64,000 bases of DNA from Ananas comosus (Eukaryota; Streptophyta; Magnoliopsida; Poales; Bromeliaceae): assembly GCF_001540865.1 (NCBI RefSeq), contig NC_033637.1, forward strand, positions 3,491,349-3,555,348. Reading direction: 5' to 3'. Below are positions 34,004 through 46,582 of the stretch, piece after piece. Position numbers and translations under genes: made by a program. Under the pieces are notes generated by a model that saw only the letters and a list, made by a program, of their open reading frames with translations, searched no databases and had not been told where the DNA came from. Position 1 is the stretch's first letter; each line of letters opens with the position of its first letter.

Positions 34004-34821
34004 ATATTGTAGATTAGACGGTACCGGTTTTTTCAAACCATTTTAGGCATTGGGAAAAGAGCTGGAACCTTCCTCCCTGAAGTTAAGTTATTGCACGACG
34101 AAGGCTACGGTTACTGATCATTGGTACGTTCAACTGCGCAGAGCTACATTTGACGCAGTAAGAGAGAGCGCAGAGCTGTGTTTGACGCAGTAAGAGAGAG
34201 AGAGAGAGCGAGAGGGAGGGAGATACAGGGAGAGGATGTATTGATCTGCTTTAACTTGTGTTAATGACAGTCAAGTTCTTTGGCACATGTTGTGCCATTA
34301 AATGCACGAACCATTCTATATAAATATCCATGATAATCCAAGTTCTCTTTTTCTTTAAATGATGATATTAACAGATTTAGTTTTGATAATCTATTTTGAT
34401 ATTGATAACTAGATTTATCAAAATTAAATAAATTTGACCTAATTTAGTAAACCTAATATGCTTGCTTTCAAAATCATGCCCGTTGATGTCACTTTGCCTT
34501 TTCTTCTTGTTTTCTTCTTGCTCTTTTCATCTCCATCTCTTCTAAGGCAGTAAAATTATCTAGTTCTACTCTATGTGCTGCTTAGATATCAGCTTTGAAG
34601 ATACCCAAAAGAGTTCATTTTAATACACGTACAACTGTATATATAAGAAGAAAGAGAAATAACATCGATCTCACATGCTAACTATAAGAATTACCAATAA
34701 AGATAATCACCAACCAACCAATGAAACAGTAATCCAAAACAAGCCGGAGAAATACATGGAATGGAAACAATAAGCAAACAACAACAGGAAGGTAACTAAC
34801 AGTAGGCCTGTTCTCTTCAAC

Positions 34822-35118
34822 CTAGTAGAAGAGTGAAATTACGAGCGCGAGCCCCACGAAGAGGGCGGAAGCGGTTGACGGGATCTCACAGAAGGCGGAG
34901 GAGCCACCGTTTCCACCTGCGCCACCTCCGCCACCTCCGCCATTTCCACCTTGTCCGGCACCTCCGCCACCTCCGCCACCTCCACCTTGTCCGCCACCTC
35001 CGCCACCTCCATTATGTCCGCCACCTCCGCCACAAACAGACGTGCTCATCAGCAGTACCGCCATGAAGAGCACCGCGGTGCGAACAGCGAGAGAAGAACT
35101 TCCAGTAGTTGCAGCCAT
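34822..35118 (-). CDS. Small secreted glycine-rich protein, probably GPI-anchored
   Basis: Encodes 98 aa. It is the duplicate of the gene at 22365-22598: the signal peptide (LAVRTAVLFMAVLLM) and the GPI-type tail (STASALFVGLALVISLFY) are conserved. The middle has become a glycine-rich stretch of about 45 residues with interspersed Gln, Asn, His and Ala. The proline segment and the AMA cleavage site of copy A are gone; cleavage would now fall near STSVCG. The extra DNA is made of GGCGGAGGT-type units, so slippage is the likely cause. The open frame is maintained. Function unknown; a cell-wall role is the natural guess for the type. Confidence 0.72.
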   Translation of the reverse strand: MAATTGSSSLAVRTAVLFMAVLLMSTSVCGGGGGHNGGGGGGGQGGGGGGGGGAGQGGNGGGGGGGAGGNGGSSAFCEIPSTASALFVGLALVISLFY

Positions 35119-35339
35119 TTCCTTGCAGAGGTAGAAGAGGAGATGATACTTGTTTTGGTTACTGGGGTTTTGGTATGAGGTGAGAGTTCTTTTATAACCA
35201 GGAGATTATAGGGTTATTGTTGAAATGAAAACAATACCAATACACAACTAAGAAAATGGTGCCGTGTAACCAAAATACAACATTAGTGTACTAGCTAGAT
35301 TATTATTATTGGCTCCCAGTAACGTATGCATAGTTTCCT

Positions 35340-35502
35340 TCAAAATATATTGTCAAAGGTTACAGCTAACAAAGCCTGGTACATAAAGAAGCGTCTATGA
35401 TTGAGCTACGTGCAAATGGGAGAGAGAGAGAGAGAGAGAAAAGGTTACAGCTAACAAAGCCTGGTACATGAAGAAGCGTCTTTGATTGAGCTACGTACAA
35501 AT

Positions 35503-35554
<52 letters not shown>

Positions 35555-35610
35555 TACAGCTAACAAAGCCTGGTACATGAAGAAGCATCATGATTGAGCT
35601 ACGTACAAAT

Positions 35611-35654
<44 letters not shown>

Positions 35655-35768
35655 TACAGCTAACAAAGCCTGGTACATGAAGAAGCATCTATGATTGAGC
35701 TACGTACAAATGGGAGAGAGAGAGAGAGGCCTGGTACATGAAGAAGCATCTGTGATCGAGCTACGTAC

Positions 35769-35815
<47 letters not shown>
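35340..35815. repeat. Minisatellite with embedded (GA)n arrays
   Basis: About five copies of a unit containing 'ggttacagctaacaaagcct', 'ggtacatgaagaagcat' and 'gattgagctacgtacaaatg', each ending in a (GA)n tract of varying length. Copy A has a single unit at about 22957-23036, so the array grew after the duplication. Confidence 0.9.
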
Positions 35816-37330
35816 GAAGGTTCCAGTGTTCCACCTCAATTTGTAATAATAATATAACTTATGTAGCGGTTCCGCCACCTGCAAACGGGTACCAAAAAAT
35901 TAATCTACAAAAATAATTTCTATTCACGTGCACCATGATATAAATCGGATGAATTATATCACGCATATTGACAGAAAAAAAAATGAAACACAGAATTAAA
36001 ATTTAAGGTTAATTGAGTATAGTTTCATATAAATATATTGAATAGCAGATATATTTCTATAAAGTACAACTTTTTATATTTCTCTTTATAAAAACCTTAA
36101 CGTTTTTAAACATCTTCATGCTGTTACGATCCGTATATAGTTAATCATAGATAAAATACTTAATCTTGATTTGTGAATGAGATAAATTGATCTTTTTACC
36201 CTTTTTTAATTATTTGTGATGGCAGAAAAGAAAAAAATGACCATGAGAAATTTTTGGGAGGATATTATTGTATAATTCTAATAGTTTAGACTTTTAAAAG
36301 GACATATTTGTTATAGTAAAAAATGTCATTTCACTTATCTTTTATCAAAATATAAATAGTACGTGCTTTAACGGTAATAAAACAGAGGAACGAATATGGA
36401 TATTACTAGGCTTTTGTAAAAATAAATATTAAAATCTAAACTTTGTAGGAATATATTTACTATTTAATATATTTATAAAAAACTGTATGAAATTAACTCT
36501 AAAATTTATGCTATTGAATGGAAATTTAAACTTAAATATTCTACGATAACTAGTTTGCCAGTCCAATTAGTTAACCTTTGAAACGAAGAAATTACCTAAC
36601 GTGTCCAAATATATATAGTAATTACATGTACAGAACTTTGGAATTTTCTTTTGAGGAAAGATATACATATATCCTTATCTAAGACGAACAAATTAAATTA
36701 CAATTTCCACATATAGAACTTTTCTCCTTGGGGAAAAAAAATTACCAGAATTGTCACACTTGAAAACCAACCAAACCCAGTTTATTCTTTTATTTTCTAA
36801 TTAATTTAATTATTTGTCCTATGTAACTGTACGTAACATTGGCTTTATAAGTCATTAAATTAAACCATCAAAAAGGCTTAGTTCTACGGAAATGCTTAAT
36901 CGTCACGCAAACAAGCATGCGGAAGAAGTCAGGGGTTGGAAATTTCTGCCAGGTGCATGAGAGGAAGAACGTACTTCTAAGTAGGGGCTTTTTAAAAAAA
37001 CTTAAAATTTTATAAAATTGTAATATTTTCATTTTTCAAAATTTTTTTACAAAAAATATAAAAAAATATTTTTCAAAAAAACTAGTTTCCTTAAAAGTAA
37101 ACAAGCAGAAAATTTAAAAAAAGAATGATTTTCCATACTGGGTAGATGCCATTTAATTGGGCTGCAGGTAAATACGATATAAGCATTTTGTTTGATACTG
37201 TGGAGATTATTTGGACAAATTTTATTGCTGAGGAGAAGACCTATGCAATTCTACACGCTATAAGCACTGTCACTTTTCTTTTCTGTTGTTAAACTACCAT
37301 TAACAGTGATTCAAAAAAAGAAGAAGAAGT
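35816..37330. other. Intergenic DNA of copy B
   Basis: Aligns with 23037-24540 of copy A, with small indels. No gene is seen. Confidence 0.5.
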
Positions 37331-38472
37331 TATTAGTGTGATTACTTCGGTGCAATGAGTTGGACAATTGCTGGCCTGGTGGCTGATTGCAATGTTATTC
37401 TGCATCAGCACAATAACATTCAACTCCTCTATTTGTATTACTAGAGCTTTTAACCTTGGAGTGTATTATCCAAGAAAAGATTCCCTACAACAAACAATCC
37501 ATCCAAAAAAGATATCTTATGGTGATGGTTGACGAAGGGGATATGGAATATGGGCCCTTCGTGAAGATGTCGGTGAAGTTCGGGAGAGGGCAACATGTGG
37601 AGATCGTAACAGAAAAAGGGCGACGAACACACCTTTACTTGTAGCTTATTGGTAGATTACATGAACAGAAAGGAATAAATAATTTTCGGAAGAATCAATA
37701 CTGAGTTGTTGGCAGTGATCTATAGGGCCAGATTGCTGGCGAAGCAATTGGAGGATTTTTGTGTGGATAACCATCACTTATCTTTGATTGATTGTTGTAT
37801 TCTGGCAGATTTTTTTTGTTGGGGCACTACAACAAAAACGGTGTATAGCGACACTTTTAAATATAGGTATATGTCAAAAAAGTGCTGCTAGCTAAAATTA
37901 CCGACACTTTTAAAAAATGTTGCTATATGTGGGGTCGCTAGGTATATAGTGACAGTTAAAGAGTGTCGCTATAACCTAAAAGAGTGTTGCTAATTTACCA
38001 ACACTTATTTAAGCATTTAGCAACCGCCGAAACTCTATCTCGTTGGCTGCGGTGGCGGAGGAGGACGACGGGAAAGGCTCTTCGTCTAGAATTTTAGTGG
38101 ATTGAGTGAAGAGAGAAGAAAAGATGGTAATTGATTTTTCTTTTTTTTTTTCTTTTCTGTTTGTAATCGGGTCAAATGGACTGGATGTGATTGGTTGAGT
38201 AGAGTAATCTTTTATTTTTAGTTGGATTGGGCTTTATATTTAGGCATAAGTAGATGTTTTTTTAAGTTTTAGCATAAATGGGACACTTACTCAAAAGTGT
38301 CCCAAACATGTGTCCCTATAACCTAATTCTGTTGTAGTGGGGGTTTCCATCTATTTTTTCTTTTTCTTTTTTTTTTGAAATCAGTTGCCTCATTTCTGCA
38401 GCTCACTTCATAGTTGCTATGAATGAAGTAGATAGCAAGCCTACCTTTCTCTCTCTCAAAAAAAAACTTTCA
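37331..38472 (+). mobile_element. LINE remnant, copy B, with its 3' tail
   Basis: Matches the LINE remnant at 24541-25090 but is interrupted by a CACTA-type MITE (37825-38339). It continues to 'gaatgaagtagatagcaagc' and a poly(A) at about 38458, the tail that copy A has lost. The frame is broken. Confidence 0.65.
37825..38339. mobile_element. Non-autonomous CACTA (En/Spm) MITE
   Basis: 515 bp beginning CACTACAACAAAAACG and ending TTCTGTTGTAGTG. GGG lies on both sides, fitting the 3-bp duplication of CACTA elements. Subterminal repeats of 'agtgtcgcta'/'gcgacactt' type are present. Copy A has the uninterrupted site at about 25010-25025. Confidence 0.85.
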
Positions 38473-38829
38473 AGTTCATCATCTTGCAAATTCAAGCTCT
38501 CAAATTTTATTCCTAAAATCAACTCCTATAATTATGTCAAAGGAAAAACTATATTAAAAATTTACCCAATTTCAATTATAAGTGGGATAGGAAGAACGCC
38601 AACAACTAGAAAAATATTCTTCTTAAGGTAAAAATGCATAGAATTAATCTCAACTATCACACATTTTAATCTGACAATCTAATATTTAATAATTTTAATT
38701 TTGCTATATAATTTTTTAATTTATTTGATTTGAGCTGTTTATAATTTTTTTAACTTCAACATTTGAATATGTCGTTTATCATTATAAGCTTAATTGGTAT
38801 ATATTATACAATTCATGTAGTTATAATTT
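38473..38829. other. AT-rich DNA, no gene
   Basis: Intergenic sequence in copy B with no counterpart in copy A, which appears deleted here. Confidence 0.4.
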
Positions 38830-40862
38830 GGCCAATTTGCATAAAAAATTCACTTATTTTGGGCTTTTGCAAAATTGGGCCACCTTTTTCGTTTTTGCAG
38901 ATTCGGTCCGTTTTTTCAGCAAACTGACCAAAATACCCTTATTACTTTTTCTTTTTCCTCTTTCTCTCTCCTCTTCGTTTCTCTCGTTCTTTTTTTTTTT
39001 CTCGCTAAAAAAAGTAACGAAGGCAGAGGAGGAGGCGGAAACGGTCCGCCTCGCCTCTCACCCTCATGCTCTCGCCTTCGCCCTTGCCCTCCCCCACGCA
39101 CCCCCAACCTTCCTCGCCTCCGACCCCGTTAAAGCCGCGCCGCGACTTTTTTTTTTTTTTTTTTTTCTTTTCTTTTCTTTTTCCGACTCTTTTCCACCGT
39201 CTCCGACGACGACGCCTCTCGCCCTTCCCCGCCCTTCTCATCTCTCCCTCTCCCTCATTCTCTGTCGCCTCCGACGACGATGCATTTTCGCCGGCGTCGA
39301 CGCCGACACCGTGGAGGTCACTGCGGCGCTGCAGCTTCGGCGCGAGGGGTCCTTAGCGGCGTCGTCGCCGGCGCTGTGGCTGTTGGCAGAGAGGGTGACA
39401 AAAAAAAAATTATAGAAAAAACATAAAAAAATAAAGATAAAAAATTATATAAAAAGAATGATGAAGATTAAATTGCATCGTTAACTGCAAAAAAAATTAT
39501 AAGTTGCACTACTTAAGATGTAAACTGCAGCTTTAAGATGAAAATTACACTCTTTAAACGAAAATTACACTCTTTGAGAGATATTTATACTGTTTCTCTT
39601 CTTATTGCACTCTTTCAGATTAAACTGCATCCATTAAGATGAAAGTTACACTCTTTAAACGAAAGTTGCTCTGTTTCTTCTGTTGTTGCACCATTTCTCC
39701 TCTTGTTACACTATTTTTTATCTTAAACTGCACCCCTTTAAGAGATAGTTATACTGTTTCTCCTCTTGTTGCACTGTTTCTCCTCTTGTTGCACCATTTC
39801 TCATCCTGTTACACTATTTTTTATCTTAAACTGCACCCCTTAAAAGATATTTATACTGTTTCTCCTCTTGTTACACTATTTTTTCTCTTATTGCACTATT
39901 TCTCCTCTAACAATAGGAGAAATAGTACAACAAGAGGAGAAATGATGCAATAAGAGAAGAAACAGTGCAACTTTCATTTAAGAGTGTAACTTTCATCTTA
40001 ATGGATGCAGTTTATATCTGAAAGAGTACAATAAGAGAAAAAACAGTGTAAATATCTCCCAAAAAATGTAATTTTCGTTTAAAGAGTGTAATTTTCATCT
40101 TAAAGCTGCAGTTTATATTTTAAGTAATACAACTTATAATTTTTTTTTGCAGTTAACGATGAAATTTCATCTTTATCCTTCTTTTTTCATAAATTTTTAA
40201 CTTTATTTTTTTTTCTTTCTTCTTTTATTATTTTTTTGGTCACCCCTCTCTGCCAACGGTCACAACGCCGGCGACGACATCACTAAGGACCCCTGCTCTG
40301 AGGCTGCAGCATCGCAATGACCTCCACGGTGTCCGCGTCGGCGCCGGCGAAGATGCATCGTTGTCGGAGGCGACAGAGGAGGAGGGAGAGGGAGAGAACG
40401 AGAAGGGCAGAGAAGGGCAAGAGAGGCGTCGTCGTCGGAGACAGTGTAGAAGAGTCGGAGAGATTAAAAAAAAAAGAGTCGCGGTACGGTCTCGGCGGGA
40501 TCGGAGGCGAGGAAGATGGGGGTGTGCAGGTGAGAGTAAGAATACGCCGGACAAAATCGAAGCAGGCCGCCTCCGCTCTGTTTCTGCAACTCTCTGGGAA
40601 GAGAAAGAAAAAAAAAGAACGAGAGAAAAAAGAGGAGAGAGAAAAAAGTATAAAGGCGCTTCTGCTCCGTCTCCGCCGCTCTCTGGGAAGAGAAAGAAAA
40701 AAGAACGAGAGAAACGAAGAGTAGAGAGAAAGAGGAAAGAGAAAAAAGTATAAGGATATTTTGGTCAGTTTGCTGAAAAAGCGGACCGAATCTGCAAAAA
40801 CGAAAAAGCTGGCCCGATTTTGCAAAAGTCCAAAATAAGTGAATTTTTTATGCAAATTGGCC
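38830..40862. mobile_element. Fold-back Mutator-like element, 2.03 kb
   Basis: Starts GGCCAATTTGCATAAAAAAT and ends with the complement (ATGCAAATTGGCC). It is flanked by the 9-bp direct repeat TTATAATTT (38821-38829 and 40863-40871). The two halves are inverted copies of each other almost to the centre near 39905: outer ends, pyrimidine-rich blocks, GC-rich blocks and the 'cactctttaaacgaaa' internal repeats all recur in reverse complement. The open frames inside are low complexity and not convincing genes. It is absent from copy A. Confidence 0.85.
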
Positions 40863-40871
40863 TTATAATTT

Positions 40872-41529
40872 TATTAAAACAAATAATTTAGCTTAAATTG
40901 TATTGAGCGAGTGATCCGACGATTTAAATCAAACAAATATAAAATACTAAAATTATTTAGGGTAATGGCACATTGGAACGTTTGGTCCTCAAACTAAAAG
41001 ACTAACGACACTTTCGTTCTCACGCTTTACTTTTGTTGTAATTTTTTATTCAAACTTTTAGAATTGTTGCAATCAAATCTGATAAATCATATAGGTTATA
41101 TAGTAGTAAGGTAATTAATAGTGCACAAATAATTAAAATATCACATCATTTTACATCAACGATGCGTCAAATAAATTGAATTGTGGGATATGATTATAAT
41201 AATTTTGAAAGTTAGAGATAAAAATTATAATAAATTAAAATTTAAAGACTATATTATCACCAGACTCATAATTTGAGAACCAAACGTGTAATTTATTATT
41301 CTTAAAATTTTGAACGATCGGACAGTCAAATCAAGATGAAGTCATATATTTTTAATTTTTAATTTTTTGATTTGTGAAGAAAGTGGATGGTTAAGATATT
41401 AAGCATAAGACTAATTATGGATGTACAAACCTACGGCCCTAATTCAAAAAATTCGACCGTTACACTCTCCCCGTCCCCAAAGAGCAAAAGTATCTCCTTT
41501 CCTAAACCTCACATGTTTTTAGGAGATCA
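40872..41529. other. Upstream flank of the RING pseudogene
   Basis: From about 41067 it aligns with 25081-25440 plus 26094-26208 of copy A, skipping the Mutator-like MITE there. The preceding 200 bp have no counterpart. No gene is seen. Confidence 0.5.
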
Positions 41530-41671
41530 GTGGCACCAAAGGAAAACACTAACAAGACCACCTCGCCAAGAACATCCTCCTCCTCCCACCTCTCCTGCGC
41601 CATGATCAAGCAGAGCATCCTAAGCCCGGGGTTCCGGTCGGCAGCCGCCATGGCCGGGTGGGACGAGGGAG

Positions 41672-44600
41672 TGTTGAAGCATAAAAAAAAAGAGAGAGGA
41701 ATAAAAGAGGAAAAAAGAAAAAAAAAGGAGAGAGAAAGAAATAAAAAATAGAGATGGTTTATGAGATTATCCATGCATCAGGTGCATGGATAAAATTTAA
41801 ATTTTGAAAATATCTTATGCACCGGGAGTATAAATTACGAAAAGTGGGACGTTCTCGTAGATACGAACGGGTATTAAAAAATAGCATATTAGCCCTTTCC
41901 CTTTCACGTATTTACAAAATGCTCCGCTTTAATCATATAATATTTTATTGTATTGACTAAGGTGTAATATGAGCAAAGGGAAAGGACTAATCCGCAATAT
42001 TCCCACAATCCCATCGTAACCACCCAATATCTCCACGATTCCATCATAACCATCCATTATTTCACAATCCCATCGTGACCATACAAAATCTCTTCCACAA
42101 TCCTGGATTCTCATCGCACGTTTCCCTCAAATCGGTTACAACCACCCTACATCTCACGAACCTCATACCCACGACCCCCGAAGCCATCCGTACCTGCACC
42201 CATAACGCACGTTTCCTCAACCACCTCAAACAATCGTAGCACGTCCCCCTCAAATCACCATAAATACCTCTCAAAAAAATGGGAAGGGAGAGCTTTTTGA
42301 ATTTCAAAAAAAAAATCTAGTCAAAAAAAAAGAAAAAGATCCACTCGATCCATTGAAAAAAAAAAAGAAAAGGTAAAAAAAAAAAAACATCTCTTTCCCG
42401 ATCAAAAAAAAAAAAATAAGCTCTCTCTTCTATCTCCTCTCTACCTTCTCTTTGCGCAACAGCAACCGAAAGCCCTAGAGCTCTCACTCCCTCTCCAATG
42501 GCGGCCGTTGCGTGCCCCCTCATCTCCGCACTCCGATCCACTCCGACGTGGTGCGCTTCGTCCACGACTAGCTATCCCAGAACCGGCACCCACCACGCCG
42601 GGCAGGGCGCCTTCAGCGACATATGCCGCAGCGGGCGTATGTTTTCACCCATCAAGATCCGGCGCCGTCGGCACCGCCTCATCGCTCCTCGCCGACCACG
42701 ACCCGAAGCGTCGCTCCTCGCCAATCGCCGCACCGAGGCGCACTCCGAGGCCGCCCGCGTCGCTCCTCGTCGACCACAACCCAAGGCGTCACCTTCGAGG
42801 CCGCCCGCATTACTCCAAAACCGCCCCGCGCGCTGGCTCACCTTCGACTCCGAGGCCGTCCGCTTCGTCCCGAAGTTATCCGCGACGGCGGTGACTCCAA
42901 CACCACCCAGAGCTGCTGTCGCAATCGCTCCCAAGCCGCGCACTCCAAAGCCGCCAACGTTGAAGCCGCCCGCTCCGAGGCTGTCCGCCCCGAGGCTACC
43001 CAAGTTCCCGTCGGACTTGGCGATGTATCGCTGCTTCCCCCTTCTCTGTCTGCTCCGAGATCGCGACGTCGCCTTCTCCGATCACAAGGAGATCCTGAAG
43101 CAAAATTACTGCGTCGTTCCCTCCACTTGTCACCTGTTCGACCAAATGCCTCATCGAGCCTCACCGCCGTCGAGCGCAGGCCGAGCCTCACCACCATCGA
43201 GCGAAGGCCGAGCCGCACTGCTGCCAAGCCCGAGGAGGTCCGCTCTGTGTTGAGTGTAAGCCGAGCCGCATTCATGTCAAGCCTGAGGAGGCCCACTCCT
43301 CGGCCGAGTCTCATTATCGTCGAGCTCGGCCTCCCTTGTCTACTCCGAATCGCGCCACCGCCGGGCCGCACCGTCGTCGAGCGTAGGCCGAGCCCGGGGA
43401 GGTCCGCTCAGCAGTCTAGCTGCGCCGCCGTCGATCTTGTTCCAACGCCCCGAGACATGCTCCGAAGCCGAGCCGCACCGATCGTCAACCCCCCGAACAC
43501 CGTCGCCATCCACCTGTGCAAGATGGTGCTATTTGAGCATCTACGGTGAACTTGGCGGGACGGCGATATCTATCCGGAGTTGACGCCCGACGACCTCGTC
43601 ACAACCGTAAAGACTGTGTGGCTCAAGCCACGCCCATCAACCATTCGGCGAAATACTTCAACGGCGAGTCCAATTTGCATAAAGAGAGAGAGAGCGGTGC
43701 TCTTCTCTTTAAAAAAAAAATGTGTTATTAAAAGAGAAAGAGCGGTGCTCTCCTCTTCATAAAAATGCAGTATTATCAAGAGAGAGAGCGGTGCTCTCTT
43801 CTAAAAAGAGAGAGAGATGTTACTTCTCCAATGATAAAAAAAAAGAGAGAAAGAGCGATGCTTTTCTCTTTGCAAAAAAAATATATTATCAAAAGAGAAA
43901 GAGATGAGAGAGCATTGCCATTGTTAGGGAGGCAAGGAAGGGATTTTTTATCCCGCCTTAGTTGTCCCACGACTGTAAAAGAGATAAAAATTTTATTCAT
44001 CTCTGATTAAAAAAAAAAAAGAAAAAAAAGTGTATTCTCTTAATTCTCCTTCAATGAAGAAATGAAAGAAAATTGGTCGGATTTCCGATTAATATTCTTT
44101 TGATTGTTCTTTTAATAGTGTTCGAAAATAATCGAACCCTTTGATTGAATCTTTCGATTTGGTCGAATTAGATCGAATCGAGATTTAATTACATTGGATA
44201 TTGCATGTGACGAATAATAAAACGCATCATATCTTTGATGAATTTGATTTTGAACCATATATTGATGTATTTTTTATCTGAAACAAGTTCTAAATCTCAT
44301 ACGAAATAAGCCCGTTCTCACCTCAAAACCCAAGCTCAACATAATCCTATATTAGGCCCAAGCCCAAATCCAAAGCCTAAATCCAAACCCAAAATAAACC
44401 CAAATCCAAATCCTATATTAAGCCCCAGTCCAAATCCAAAATGAGCCCATATTGAGCCCGAATCCATATCCAAAATGATTTGGCCCATATTGAGCCTGAA
44501 TCCACATCAAAATGAATTCAGCCCAAGTCTGAACCCAATAACCAATCTACACAACTAAACCAAATCCAACCTAAACCCAACCCAATTAATTCCAATCCAA

Positions 44601-45838
44601 TCAAGCTCATATCAAACCTCTTCTCTAGCATATATAACTAGAGCCAAATTTTGATACAGTCAAACTCGATCAAATTCTAAAAATGTTTGATTAGAATTGA
44701 TCAAACCATATACCAGGTTTCACCTAATCAAATCAATTGAACTCTAATATATCTACTTAGAGTTCAGATAAATGAAATTAAATTAAACTCTAATACATAC
44801 ACTTAGAGTTTAATCTTGACTAATCCTAACTTATAGAATTAGGATTCAGTTGATATTTTACCTTATGGTAAACCCAAATTCATCTATTGATTAAACTCTA
44901 ATACATATACTTAGAGTTTAATTCCGGCTAATCCTAACACATATAATTAGGATTTGGTCCGCATCTCGCCACATGGTGGACATAAATTCGCCTTATAGTG
45001 AACCCAAATGAAATTAAATTGGACTCTAATATAGTTTAATTTAAGCTATATTTTGACTAATCCTAACATATATAATTAGTTCATGGTGAATCCAAATTCA
45101 CCTCATGTGAAACCAAATTAGACTCTAATACATACACTTAGAGTTTAATTTAAATCAAATTTTGATTAATCCTAATATATATAATTAGGATTTAGTTAAT
45201 ATTTGACCTTATGGTGAACTTAATTAAGCTTGAACATATAAGCATAGAGCTTAATTATACTAGACTTTAAGATATAAAATTAAAGTCTAATCCAAAATAT
45301 TTGAGCTAATCCTAACATATACATCTAGGATGAAAGCTTAAATCAAATCCCATTGGACTTTATCACATATATTCAAAGTTCAATTAACTAAATCAAACTC
45401 TAATTCATTTAATTAGAGTTTAATTCGAATCAAATCTGATTAAATTCCAATATATATATAGGGAATTTAACCAACCTTTCACCTTAGGGTGAACAATATT
45501 ATTGAGCCCATAAACATATGAAGCCCAATCAAATCAATCCGACCATATACTCTGATATCTTGGTTCAGAATCAAATTCAATCAATCGCCATACCGAATTA
45601 TGTTATAAAATTCATCTTTTATTCAATTATAGCATTACAAAGGTCTCTTAATCGAAGGTGCCCTAACATTTTATAGGGGTAATTAACAATAGACGCTTGC
45701 GTTTATTGGAAGCCATGAATCCACAATACCTGATTCCCATACATATTCAAATACTAATCTGAATCATGAATAATATCCCACGGTGGAAAATCAAAATAAG
45801 ATCAACCGTGCGAGGTGCGTCATTCGTGGTGGCAGACA
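41672..45838. mobile_element. LTR-like insertion (TG...CA) with 5-bp target duplication
   Basis: 4167 bp starting TGTTGAAGC and ending GGCAGACA, flanked by GGGAG at 41667-41671 and 45839-45843. It sits precisely within exon 1 of the RING pseudogene. The TG...CA ends and 5-bp duplication are those of LTR retrotransposons, but I see no gag-pol, no primer-binding site and no second LTR. It is therefore a very long solo LTR or a gutted non-autonomous element. The interior has a GC-rich block (about 42490-43560) with overlapping Pro/Arg/Ser-rich frames of up to 308 codons and no known domain. A later block (about 44640-45450) repeats 'actctaatacatacacttag' several times. Confidence 0.75.
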
Positions 45839-46582
45839 GGGAGCTCTCTTGCTCGCGAGCCTCGTCGTCGAGGACACCCCGGTGCGAGAGTTCTGGCACA
45901 AGAGACGCTCCAATCCCCACCTCAAATCCCCTCCGAGCACCAGTTCCAACCGGTCCTCGTCGAATTCCAAATACCCATTTGGTCCCATCCATCCTCCTCG
46001 GTGCTCCTTGGATCTCTAATGGGCTCTTTCGGTTCTCGCAGGAAATGAAGATCCCGAAGGCGGTCCACGAATTTGGTCCCCCCCCCCCGTGGTTCTCTCT
46101 CTTGATGGTGACGAGCTGAGTGATAAGAAAGGTTCGATCTTGTTCTTGTCTAAATGTAAAAATGTTGAATTGATTCTCGTTGGGTTCTCCAAATTTGGTT
46201 TTTGGGTTTCGATTGATTCAGACTCGGGCGATGCGAGAAAAGAAATGGGGACTATTGTTGCTGAGGAGAAGAAGAAGAAGCCGCCATTAGCAGAGGGGGC
46301 TTCACCGGAGAAGCTCTCGAGCAACGCGCTCCCGTGTATGGATCGGCTGAGAGAGGAGCTTTCTTGCGCCGTAATAAGCCATTTTTTAGTTTCTCCTTGT
46401 CTCGATTTTGGATTGTTTTATTGACCTTGTCCTAGTTTAATTTAGTGTTTGCTAGATTTGTTTGGAGATTTGCTTCGAACCAAGCACTACTCCCTGTGGG
46501 CACAGGTAAAAAACCAATTTTTATTGAATTTAGTCCTCCGAATCCATAGCAAATTTTGTATATGAGTACCAGATGTAAAATA

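Noticed and set aside
34833..35066. A His/Leu/Arg repeat protein opposite the glycine-rich gene
   Set aside because: It is simply the opposite strand of the GGCGGAGGT repeat; the minus-strand frame has the signal peptide and the conserved tail.
35366..35884. Ser/Leu-rich frames over the minisatellite
   Set aside because: Products of (GA)n repeats read on the minus strand.
38828..39415. A 195-codon frame in the fold-back element
   Set aside because: Phe/Ser/Pro/Arg low-complexity product from pyrimidine-rich DNA, repeated in inverted form in the other arm; no domain.
39440..40240. Possible CRISPR-like regular repeats in the centre of the fold-back element
   Set aside because: The repeats ('ctcctcttgttgcac' and similar) are irregular in length and spacing and lie in a plant transposon; no CRISPR exists in plant nuclear DNA.
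42498..43549. Overlapping frames of 251 and 308 codons in the LTR-like insertion
   Set aside because: Biased Pro/Arg/Ser/Ala content in several frames at once, internal short repeats, and no gag, protease or polymerase signature.
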